This document shows, in pieces, positions 47,001 through 58,400 of a stretch of DNA of 64,000 nucleotides. The notes beneath the pieces are model-generated. The model worked only from the letters and a program-made list of their open reading frames with translations, did no database searches and was not told the DNA's origin. The DNA is from Strigops habroptila (lineage: Eukaryota; Chordata; Aves; Psittaciformes; Psittacidae), in NCBI RefSeq assembly GCF_004027225.2, contig NC_044302.2, forward strand, positions 76,447,253 to 76,511,252. The letters are read 5' to 3'. The position numbers and the translations under genes are program-made. Position 1 is the stretch's first letter; each line of letters begins with the position of its first letter.

Positions 47001-50000
47001 ACCAGAATAATTGCATTGCATGTATGTGGATAAAGGTTCACAGCCGCCTAAAGAACGTAGTACTGAGAACTTAGTCCAAGATGGTGAAGAACAGAAAGGA
47101 GGGAGAAAACTTTGCTACCCAGTCTTTATATTATCTGCCTGATCAGGTGCTAATAAATCTCCCTCCTTCGGAATAAGTCCAATATTTTTCTTGCATGTTT
47201 TTCCTACAGGTCATTTAAGGAATAAACCTGTATACCAGTGCCACTTGTAGAATTTATTTCAATTTATTTGCACACATTTTTTTTGTCCCCACCTTTGCTG
47301 AATCTAAGAGGTACATGCAATTCTACCCAACAAAGAATATAATACATCCAGTTAGTTATCACAGTTTTCATGTCCGAGGAAATAATAAATATGCTGAAGA
47401 TTTCTGTTTTCTATCACTCAAACACAAGCTAGGGGTGGCCAAGAAACTACTACTCCCACCACTGAAAATTATATTTACAGAAGCTCTGAAATTCAGCTCA
47501 AGATCTCTTACTCTGCTTTGACTTCTTCTTTTTTTTTTTTTTCTATTTTTATTTGCATACTACCTTTAGCAAAATTTTTTGAAACGAGGAACTTACAGCA
47601 CTTCATTCACTAGGTGAAACATATTTGTAAACCTGCTGTGAACTCATGGATATTTTTCATTAGACACTGAAAACAGTTCCAAGTCCTTTGTATCTGCATC
47701 AGAGATACTGAAAATTCTTTCAAAATTACATTTACAATGTTAAGACTGTTTAAAGACAGGCTGGTCTAAAGATATATTATCTTTCATTAGCCCAAGTGAT
47801 ACACTGTAGTGAGGCGGGAGGTAGGGGAGAGAAGAAGACAATGTTTTGGTACTTTAAACCATTCCAGCTAGTTTTCCACATTTGTATATTCTTATCTTAG
47901 TTTCTAAACTAAGATCAGTGGTGCAGCAGACTCTATACACAACAGAACTGACAGGCTCTGTTAAAGCAGTAAAAGTATTTCCTAACTTGAAAATCAGTCA
48001 TCAAGAGCTGTTGCTATTTAGAGGAAAATATTTTACTTTTGCTCAATCACAGAATCTTCTGTTTGTACTCTAATGAAACAAGATGGGCTGTTGGGTTTTT
48101 TTCTTTTCCTCACCCCCTCCTACCAGACTAGCATGTAAAAACCAAACTGAGCAAAGAACAGCAACAAGAAGCCGCCACTTCTTCATTCAGTGGTATTTTT
48201 TGACATGGAGGGTAAACTGAGGTCTGCAGAAGCATTGCCAAGAGATGAGGGTTACAGTTCTCCTATGAATGTATGGGAACCTCTACAAAGATCTTAACAG
48301 TGTCGTCTTTTAAACTTTTGCATGCTTAGCCAGGTGCTCAAAGGAGAGAGCTGTAGTAACAGGATAGCAATACTGGAATCTAAATGGGATTTTATATTTT
48401 CTTTGATTGCTATGATTTTCAACACCATTAGAGAAAGGCCAATCTCTTCTTGAAAAACTAGTGAGATGCTTCTCAGCAGGGCATGTAGACTATTTGCAGA
48501 TACGCTGAGAGCTTTGTGCACTCAGCCCAGCATCACCTCCCCACGCTCGGGCTGGGGACAAGGAGCCCCCAAGCCCCTTAGGGATAGCTGGGGCAGCAGT
48601 GGATGCCCCTGCAGCTGTTGCTTGGCTGTCCCGGCCCTCCAGCCCTGCAATTGCCCACCTGCCCAACTCTCATGAGCAGAGCTGCACACCCAAACTGAGG
48701 AGAAGGAGCAGCAGGAAGGATGAAGGCAGCCTTTACCTTGCTCCATCCCCATGGCTGAAGCTCTCTGTTACAGCCTGGGCTCTCACATGCAGTAGCATAC
48801 AAGCTCTGGGGTGTGCAGCAGGCAAGCCTGTGCCTCATGTTTTTGTGGAGCTCAGGAGCTTGCCCAGCCTCTAGCCCCAAGCACAGGAACAGCCATGCCT
48901 GAGAGTGCTTGGGCTGGGTAGAGCCCCGGCTTCCTCAAGCATGTGCAGGGCAAAGATTTTTGCTGCCCCCATTAATAGGCAGGTGCCAGCCTTGCCTGTG
49001 CCACAAACTAGGCACAGCTCCTGAGTTTTATACTACTTCATTAAGATTTAGCCACCTCTGGCGAGAGGAAACAGGACTTAGATTAATGAGACAGCAAATG
49101 AGCTTCTGCCTAAAAGTGTGTGGGTTTGCCCATGTGAATGGCCTTGGATAGGCTAATTCAGGACCTTCCTTTGACTGACTGATAACCTCTCTTGATAACA
49201 GTGCCAATGAAAAAAGCTTAGCTGTCTCCAGCTGCCTTCAGCATCTCCTTTTCCTGTGTGAGCAATGTAAAAACAGCCAGGTTTACTCGTTTCCTAACAG
49301 GAACAACCTGAATCAGACCTTGCAGTGGGGGAGGAGGAAGAAGGAACTACATGAGGAGGGTGGGACCATGGAGCTAAGGATGGCATCAGCCTTAGCTTAG
49401 TGAACTCGAACAGCCTCTCCACAGGCCTGGGACCTGCGAGCACAGGGTTACAGAACAATCTTATCAAATGCTGCTGATGCGCAAGGTGCAGCCACTCTAT
49501 ATGCAAGATAGGGACCCACCCTGGCAGCACCATATGCAGCATGGATATGTGTATGTTTATGTGTGTGCATGTGTGTATATTAGTCACTTATCAGAGATTT
49601 ATTTTAGTCCATTGCTGTAACTGTGACAGCAGCACTATCAAGCAGACGTTTCCTGTATTCCTTTCTTAGATAAAGAAATCAGATGTTTTACAAGCCATAA
49701 CCAGACAATCATTTTTCGTAGCAACACTGGTAAAGACATCCAGCCCCACAGACTAAACCCAGGGCTTCTCTAGCAAACCATGAGTTACATTCTGCAGCAA
49801 TGAGACTGCGTGCAATGAAAGGAAGAAATTTTTAAGAATAATCTTCCAATATAGTTCACTGGGAACAAATATCACATGGAAAAACATGTGGAGCTCAGTT
49901 TTCTAAGCAAAGTATCTATCATGTGTGAGGATCCTTGCAGGTGGTGGTAGCTCCTTAAATTCATCAAACAAATGCTTTGTGACAAAAGTAGGGACAAATA

Positions 50001-51639
50001 GCATTGCTGTCCTTTGCGTGAGAGTTTGCTTAGAGAGTTTTTTACTTGTTTGTTGTATTGGACAAGAACCTACTATAATTGTAACATGTTTTGACTGAAG
50101 CATAGTAAGGACAGCTTGATTTGTTCTATGACCAGGGCAGCTTGTTATCACAGCTCTGATTTTATAACCAATTTTCAGCATACAGTACATTTGCTGCTTA
50201 TTCTAAGACCCTGTTGAGTGTTGTGAGCAGTTCATCTGGAAAGGTAATTCTGCTCATTGCACTAACAATTTTAATTTCACAAAGATTGAAGGCATTAGCC
50301 AGACAATTAACAGGGCTCTCTCTGCTCAGAGCTCCTGTTGCTGTGTATTCAGTGTTCAATCCAGAAAAGATTTTTAGGCTTTGTTGTTGAGGTTTTTGTT
50401 GGAGTCACCACCAACACATTTTGCACGTGTCTTGGTTTTGGTATCATGGGTTTGTGTACAGGTTGTAGCAGCCAGTTCTATAAAGAGTAACTGTTTCTTT
50501 AATTAGAAGCAAGTTGTTACACCCTGCAATTTCAGTGACATTAAGCACAACACAGACCAGCATTGCCAAGTGTGTCAGAAATGCTCACCCTGTGATAGCT
50601 ACTGCAAAATTCACTGCCAGGTTGAAAGCATGACTTCATAACCACCCAAACACTAAGCTGTTTTGCAGATTACTTCCTTCCACATGTTATTCTTTCTGTG
50701 ATCCTTGTCACTGTATAGACTCCAAAAATAAGCAGGCCTGGGAAAAGTTGATAGTAGAGAAACACTCTCTACGAGTTCATAAAATAAATTTATCTGTTGA
50801 TCTGAATCAAGGATATGGTAATCATTAAGAACAATGAGATTGCCACACTTTCACTAGCTTTGACTATTGGATTCAAGGGATTTTCCCCTCTTTTCTGCAG
50901 TCTTGGGCAGGACTGCAGAGCCTTTTTTCTGCTGAAGGCCTGCTCTGCTTTTAACCGTGCGCTGAAGTGCAGCTCTTAAGGGTTTCTCAATGGGTATTAC
51001 AAATAGACTATCCTTCTACTTAAATATACAGACCCTGGGAGGCCTCTCCCCAAGTCAGAGCCCAGCTTAGTGTTCTGCACACATCTCAAAGTCCCTCCAT
51101 AGTCAGGGTGAAAGGAAAAAAAGCAAGCATGACTCTGCTGATGGGAGAGGTTTAATTATTTAGCCCATTCCCACTAAAGTTTCTGGAAGAAACCAAGATG
51201 CCTAAACTGCAGAGGATGGCCCTTAAGGATCCTATCCAAAAGAGGAAATTCTTTCCAATTGTCACCATAGAGTGGTTATGGGGACTCCTGTTCTCTCTCT
51301 TCTCTTTCACCAGGCGCATAGAAGCACAATTTCATAAGTCCTCCTGTCTTCAAATGCTGTAGGAGCAAGACCTCATTCACAATTCTGTCTTTTTTTTTAT
51401 CACCTAGCCAAATATGGATGATTTTTTCTGTTCTTACAGTGTTGTTATCCAGAACACATACAAAGTAAGTGTCTGACTATTGTGTAATGGCAGTTGTCCT
51501 AGTGAGTCAGAAAAGCTATCACTTACATGTATGGTAACACAACAAACTTAATAGCTGTGAAAACCTTACCCTCCGACAAACACTTATTCAGCCGGGTTCT
51601 GCCAGTGTTGATTCCTAGTTCTGGAGCACAGCTGTTTTA

Positions 51640-52685
51640 GAAATGTCTAATTGCCTACAAGACAAAACTGGATTCATAGCTAGGTATGTGCTTTGAGCAG
51701 TGCCAGGAGTTACCCACTCCTGCGATAGCCAAATGATAGATCCAGCTATTCCATTTCTGTAGTCTGGCCATGCAGCCCGTTTTTTTACCCAGTGAAGTGT
51801 ACACCCATCCAAGCCATAAGCAGCTTCTCCAGGAGAATGCTGTGGGAAACAGTGCCAAAGACTTTACTAAGGTCTACTAAAAAACATCCATAGCCTTTCC
51901 TCATCCACTAAGTGGGTCATCTTGTCATAGAAAGAGAACAGGTTAGTCAAGCAGGACTAGCCTTTCATAAAGCCATGCTGTCAGAGCCCTATCACCTAGT
52001 TGTCTTGTACATACCACATGATGGCTCTCAAGATGGCACCAAGGTCAGACTGACAGGTCTGTAGTTCCCCAGATCCTCCTTCTGGCCCTTCTTGTAGATG
52101 GTTGTCACATTTGCCAACCTCCAGTCAACTGGGACTGTTGATAAATGATGGAAAGTGGCTCAGTGAGCACTTCTGCCAGCTCTCTCAGTACCATTGTGTG
52201 GCTCCCTTCTTGCCCCATAGACCTGTGTGTGTCTAAGTGATGTAGCAGGTTGCTAAAAACTTCTCCTTGGATTATGGGGCTTCATTCTTCTCCCCAACCC
52301 TGTCTTCCAGCTCAGGGGGCGGGTCAGCCAGAGAACTACTGCTTTACTATTAAAGACTGAGGGAAAGAAGGCATTAAGTACCTCAGCCTTTTCCTTATCC
52401 TTTGTCACTATATTTCACCTTGCATCCAGTAAAGAATGGCGATTCTCATTAGGCCAACTTCTGATGTGAATGCATTTACAGAAACATTATTTATTGCCTT
52501 TTACTGCAGTAGACAAATTAAGTTCTAGCTAGGCATCTCCCTGCATAACCCCATGGCATCGTTGTAGTCCTCCTGAGTTGCCTGCCCCTTCTTCCAAAGG
52601 TCAAAACCTCTCCTTTTTTTTCCTGATTTCCAGCCAAAGCTCTCCATTTAGCCAGGTCAGTTATTCTTCCCTACCAGTTATTCTT
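51640..52685 (-). mobile_element. CR1 LINE internal fragment (reverse transcriptase)
   Basis: On the minus strand the translation gives YDKMTHLVDEE and TVSHSILLEKL, then LHWVKK, matching the CR1 reverse-transcriptase core, plus a long non-intact coding remnant to about 52685. It is 3'-truncated, unlike the other copies here, and multiply frameshifted. Confidence 0.8.
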
Positions 52686-53084
52686 TCACGGGAAGCCGGG
52701 AGGAAGCAGAGACAGGACACCTGACCCAACCTAGCCAAAGGGGTATTCCATACCACACCATGTCATGCGCAGTATATAAACTGGGGGGAGTCACCAAAAA
52801 GACCCAGATCGCTGCTCAGGTTGGGCTGGGTATCGGTCAGTGAGTGGTGAGCAATTGTATTCTCTCCCCTTGTTATTTCCCTTATAATTATTATTACTGG
52901 TGGTAGCAGTAGTGGTTTTGTATTACACCTTAGTTACTGGACTGCTCTTATTTCAACCTGTGGGAGTTATATTCTTCAAATTCTCCTCCCCGTCCCTCCT
53001 AGAGCAGGGGGAGTAAGAAAGAATGGGGGGAGTGAGTGAGCGGCTGTGTGGTTCTGAGTTACCAGCTGGGATTAAACCACAACA
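52686..53084 (+). mobile_element. Solo LTR of an avian endogenous retrovirus
   Basis: About 400 bp with a promoter-like TATATAAA at 52773-52780, GATCGCTGCTCAGG just after it, a T/A-rich middle, and the end CTGGGATTAAACCACAACA. It resembles avian ERV LTRs, here without internal retroviral sequence on either side. It interrupts the antisense CR1. The 5' boundary is uncertain and the family name would need a repeat library. Confidence 0.75.
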
Positions 53085-53155
53085 GTTCTTCTTCCCTACC
53101 TACTTGTCTTTTGGCATATATTAATTGTATTTGACTGCTAAAAATCATCAGAAGA
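53085..53155 (-). mobile_element. CR1 continuation after the LTR
   Basis: GTTCTTCTTCCCTACC, then TTGTCTTTTGGCATAT, the continuation of the antisense CR1 interrupted at 52686. The right end is approximate. Confidence 0.6.
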
Positions 53156-53530
53156 CACTGCTAGTGTACCTGGGCACAGGCTTACTGAGTGAACTGAGTG
53201 GCCTCAAGTCTGTTCTTTTAGAACTGCCCAGTGGAGAAGGGATCCTGTATCCTATGGTAGGGAAAATACAGCATAGTATCATCTGACTCATTTTACTGGT
53301 AACAGGAATAGACAAGAACACATGGGTGGGGAACAGAAAACTAAAAAGAAAAGTATTTGGAGCAATGTGTATACCAGTTGCCTTCCATGCACAGTGAGCT
53401 CTTCTGTCAACAGCTCAATGTTGGCATCAGCATACACTGGCATCACTCCAGGCTTCCTCCTTATTTCTTCACTTCAGGCTGGGTTTTTCCTTAGAAGTGA
53501 GCTGAATGTATACTTCGATAGCACCTAGAA

Positions 53531-53565
53531 AACTCAAGCAAAACCACTTGAGTTTTGCTTGAGTT
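53531..53565. repeat. Perfect 14-bp inverted repeat, 7-nt loop
   Basis: AACTCAAGCAAAAC at 53531-53544 and GTTTTGCTTGAGTT at 53552-53565 are exact reverse complements around CACTTGA. No gene or named repeat explains it. Confidence 0.93.
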
Positions 53566-53980
53566 ACTGAGTAAGCCACTATGCAATCCTTGCCCTGAGG
53601 AGCTGATAATTACCATCCAAGAGGCTTTATTATAAGGATTATAATAATTACTGTTTTTTCTTAAAGTGCTAATGCTGATCTTAGTTACATGAGAATCCAA
53701 CTTCTGTTTAAAATAAAAAAGTCCTGACTTTCCCAAAAGAAATAAAAATCCTTTAAACATGCAACTTCGGTATATTATAATGGCTCAAGCTACAGACAGT
53801 AAATGAAAAGCTGCTGCTTATTACTTGCAAGGTAATATAAACCTGGGCGGGGACTGTCAACACCTTTGTTTTAACTCTTGAGTACAGACACGCAGTTACC
53901 ACTCTCCAGTTTTCAACAAATGTGATTTTTTTCCCAGTGGCCTGGTATGTGGTAGTGTTTCAGGAACTAAAGAGAGTGTG

Positions 53981-54004
53981 TTTTCCCCTTAAAAAAGGGG
54001 AAAA
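53981..54004. repeat. Perfect 10-bp inverted repeat
   Basis: TTTTCCCCTT pairs with AAGGGGAAAA over an A4 loop. It lies 0.4 kb after the 14-bp hairpin in gene-free DNA. Confidence 0.9.
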
Positions 54005-55336
54005 TACATAATAACATAGTTAAAATGCCATAAACTACCAAGCTCAAATGAAAGGCAAGCATTCTTTTACAGGTCCACAACCAAGCACTATATAAAAGAC
54101 TGGTCCTGTGTGGGGATGTCATGTTTGCCATTATGTTACAAAGTCAGCGATGTAATACAGGAATTCATTGCTCTTGGGGATGAACCTGAAAATTTTGTGA
54201 AGTTTTGCCGCATGTTAATTGTTCATTTCATTGTTGTAGGCACCAGGAATGTGAAAAGCAACAGAGAGATTGTTCCTTTATGTTTTTATTTCACACTTTT
54301 TTAGGGTTCTGTGCTGTTAGGTCTCATCCTGACAGGTTACTGTTAATAAACAGGATGCAAGCAGCCAGTGTGCCAATGAACACATCTAAGTACTCTAAGC
54401 AAAGTGGAATAGTTTAATTAGGGGAAAATTGTAAATGTCTAAGCGCTACAGTATCGTTTAACTTGGAGGCCGGAGCTCTGTCTTAACATAAGGAGATATG
54501 TGAGCTGAAATCCCCTTTACACTTTGATCCTAGATCTTCATAATCCTTAAGGTAATGGGTAAAATAGAGCACTGCTCCTCTGACTTCTCTTCCTCTGTAG
54601 ATTCTCTTTTGGGGAGAAGTTGTTTGAGAGCAAGGAAGAACTTTGTTTTGCCACATCCAGTGGCAAAGCAGAAACAGGATTTTCTGGATTAGACACCTGG
54701 TGTTTCTTAGGCAAGGGGCAGGCTGCACCCTTACCCTCAGTGGTTTCTCCTGAGCCCTTGGGCACCGAGATCCCTAGCTCTGTGCCTGCTCCAAAGCACA
54801 GGTGTTTTCCTGCTGGGTTTTTCTGGTGGCAGCCAAGGCGTTTACTCTCGTGTCATCCTCTAACAGAGCAGAGACAGTAGGACATGCTCTCCCCCAGCTC
54901 CAATCATCCAAATCTCCTGACCTCTCTCCCACAAGAGGATACAGAAAACTCTTGGTAAGGCCAAAGATGGTTTTCTTCAGCAGGGACAGCCTGTGCCTTC
55001 TGTTCATCCAGGCAGTTACCAGACCTCACGTCCAAACTCACTGGGGCTGCCTCCTGCTGCGCTGCCCAGCATGGGAGGCTGGCAGGAGCAAGGCTACACT
55101 CTTTGCAGGGAGTCAGATGCCAGTTTCAGCTCTTTGGAACAGGTCTTCACCCTGAACCACCTAACTACGTTTCACAAATCCTTCAAATCTTCATACAGTA
55201 CTTCATTGTAGTCTCCTGTGACCTGTACTGAGTATTTAATTACATATTATAAATGTAATTTATCTCTATAAGTAGAGGTAATTTAATCATATTTCAATTA
55301 TTTTCATGTGTAGTTTGTGATGTACATACTATAACA

Positions 55337-55425
55337 AAAAAAACCAAAAAAACAAAAAAACAAACGAACAAACAAAAAAACCCACCAACCCCCCCCCCCC
55401 CCCCAAAAAAAAAAAAAAAACCACC
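55337..55425 (+). repeat. A/C-rich tract with long C and A homopolymers
   Basis: CAAAAAAACAAAC-like units, then a C run of about 17 and an A run of about 16, then CCACCC. Such homopolymers are prone to sequencing and assembly error. Confidence 0.9.
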
Positions 55426-58400
55426 CAGAAAAAAAGTCCTTCACCAGGAAAGGTAATACAGGAATGACTCCATCCTAGACAAACCAGCTTTTCTGCCAAA
55501 GCGTAAACAAACATAAACATAATGGGGAGAATAAAATCCAACATTTTCTTTGTTTCAAATCTCCGTTACTGCAGTAAAATAGGTAGAAAAGCACTGTGCT
55601 TCATTTTCACAGAAAATGCACAGCAATAAGGCTAGCACTGAAGCTGTCATCAAGTGACATGTTGAATTAAATATGGGGAATTAATCTTAGCAACCCTAGA
55701 AACATAGCTTCCCCAGAGCAAACATTTGTGGAACATTTAGACTTTCTTAATTCTCACACCCACACACCTTGTTAATTTGCCATCAAACCCAGCAATGATA
55801 GCTAATACAGTGAGTTCCTCCAACAACCACGCAGAATTGTTACGCTATTGAAATGCAAGTACGGCTGCTCTTGCACTTCAGCCTTTGACACTGTTTTGCA
55901 AAAAGACATTCCTTAACTGCTAGAATACTATACAGAGGCAAGATTACACTGTTTAAATGCAAAATCAGTAACTGTAGTGCTGAAGGATTTACTTGGATTT
56001 AGCAAAGGAAGCTGGTGGGTGTGAGTTCATAACCAAGCCTGAGGGAACTTCCCCCAGCTGCCAGCAATCTGGCAGGAGATCTCAGCCCTGTTGGAGTAAT
56101 GCCCAGCTGGGATGCTGGGAGCAGGGGAGACAAAGGAGTAAGCAGCTCCTCACTCAGCAAGAGAATGAAGAGCTTAGTTGCCTTAAGCACAGCAGAAACA
56201 GGGTCCCAGGAGGAGCTGTGCCAGTGGAAGCCCAGACTTACAGCAGACACTAGGACAGGACCTCGACAGCAACAGAGACCTGAAGCCTCCATAAGAGACC
56301 CTGGCTGCTGCCAAGTACACCGCTGCCTGGGAGGTCTGGCTCTTACTGAGCATTGTTAATGCCTATGGCTTAGAGTAACGCATCTTAGGAACAGTCACCT
56401 GGTGAACAAATGGTTGAAAATTCCCTGGGACTGGGGAAATCCAACATAACTGGAATAACTACAACTGTTAGAAGAAAATATTGCACCCCTCCTGAAGGAT
56501 TAACTACTTGCTCCTCACAATAGGGGTGATTAACAATCCAAATCCTGCTTCCACCATGTGAATTCCCCAAAGACACTGAATGGTTTTAAGCAGAGAGAGG
56601 GGAAAAGGAAAGGTTTCCTGATTCTGTACCTTGCAGCAATAAATCCATATTTGTGGTGGGCTCCTGTACTGCCGTGCTGTGTTCAGTAGATCAGGGAAAG
56701 CTGCTGGGGTACAGTACTCTGTGGAATCACTTTCCCCTCCCACTCCCAAAGGAACCCCAGGCAGGAGCAGGGAAAATGTGGCATCTGGAGGTTGCAGCAA
56801 AGTTCCTACGTGGCCCTGCAGCAAGGCAGAGGGAAGCACCTTTTTCTGTTCTTCCCATCCTCTAACAATTTTTCTCTTTCACCTTTTTAATGATGAAAGT
56901 GGCTGCTGTGCATGTGCAGCAAATAACTTGCAAATCCTAACAGCTTTGTTCACTTCTAAATGTGTGTTGACTAAGCATTTTCACACTCAGCACCTAGCTC
57001 ACACAACACATATATCTAGAGCTGAAATATTTCACAAATTTCAACTAAGTAGAAGAAAAACTATTTTTCTAAATGTGAATGATTATGGCTAAGTTTTTCA
57101 TTAAATTTAAACAAATTAAACAATCCAACTGCAAATTAAACAACTCAATCACAAATGATTATTTTACAAAAATATAACTCCCTCCTCAAAATGTAAGGAT
57201 GGAATAATAAAATTGGGTTTGGTCATAATGCTAGCTTCTTTTGATAGTGTGGTAGTTCTCAGTTTTGGGCCAAATAACAGCATTGAATCTGATAAGGTGT
57301 TTGTGGTTTTCCCCTGATTTCATGGACAGGGGAAAGGCAGGCTCAGACACTAGGAGGGGACAAAGCTGGATCCTGGATCCTGCCACACTGAATAAACACC
57401 GCGAGAACAGATGGGGTGGCTGTGTGGAAAGTGCATGACTCAGCACAGCTGCCTGGATTTCCTTCTCACATCCTTTCTTAGCATGGGGAGTTTCCAAATA
57501 ATTTTCTGGAGTCCTGGCTAACTGGCATACTTTTTCCACTAAATTAATTTTTTGTGGACTCTGGACTCTGCTCTAGACAGACCACAATCCTGATGATAAA
57601 AATAATTACACAAATCATTCCAGTCTCTGTGCTTTTTAACAAATAATCCCTATGCATGACAAAAGCAGTCTCCCTCCATCTCAATGACAATGATGGCAGG
57701 AATTCCCCCAAAAGCAATCTGCAAAACCACTTTAACTATAGTAAAAGAGCATGTGGTAGATCACGACAGAGGAGTGACACTGAAACTATGAAAAGGCCAT
57801 ATATGCTCAATGCCAGACACATCTTTTCCACGCTAGAGAGCTAGGAGATGCCCAGTTTCTAGCACAGCTATGTTTTCTCCTTCAGCTTTTCTAATTCCCT
57901 GTCCCCAAGTTGCCAAGTTGCAGCTAACAGTATCTACCCTCAAACCAGTGGTGAGGTGTCTCACAAGGTAACATGGACAGACCTGCCCTATCCTTCCTCA
58001 GATAAATTACGATGGCGAGAGCTCTGCAAAGGCAGGTTAAGACATGACAGCACCTCTCTCGAACTGTGAGCTTTACTGCAGTGTGATGCTGCTGTGGGAT
58101 TCAGCTGTGCTCACCCAGCTGAGCCCACAGGTCCTGCAGAGGCAACACAGTTATTCTCCCTGGAGAAGACAGAGCTGCTTCAGGAGTCCCCTCCATCAGC
58201 AAACTGTGTCTCTGCCAGGTGAGCATGAGGAAACACAGAAAAGCACTGGAGGACATCAGAGTGGAACCTAAATGACATCCATAATGACACATGACGCGTT
58301 AGCAGCTGACAAACTGGCTAACTCAAGTTTAAACTACATCTCAGAAAAGCCTAAGAACTAGGGCAAATGACCACGCTATTCAAAGGAAGGCCCACTGAGC

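Noticed and set aside
48466..48880. GC-rich patch with several frames, as a possible second CpG island or exon cluster
   Set aside because: GC-rich but poor in CpG, with no coding resemblance or splice signals.
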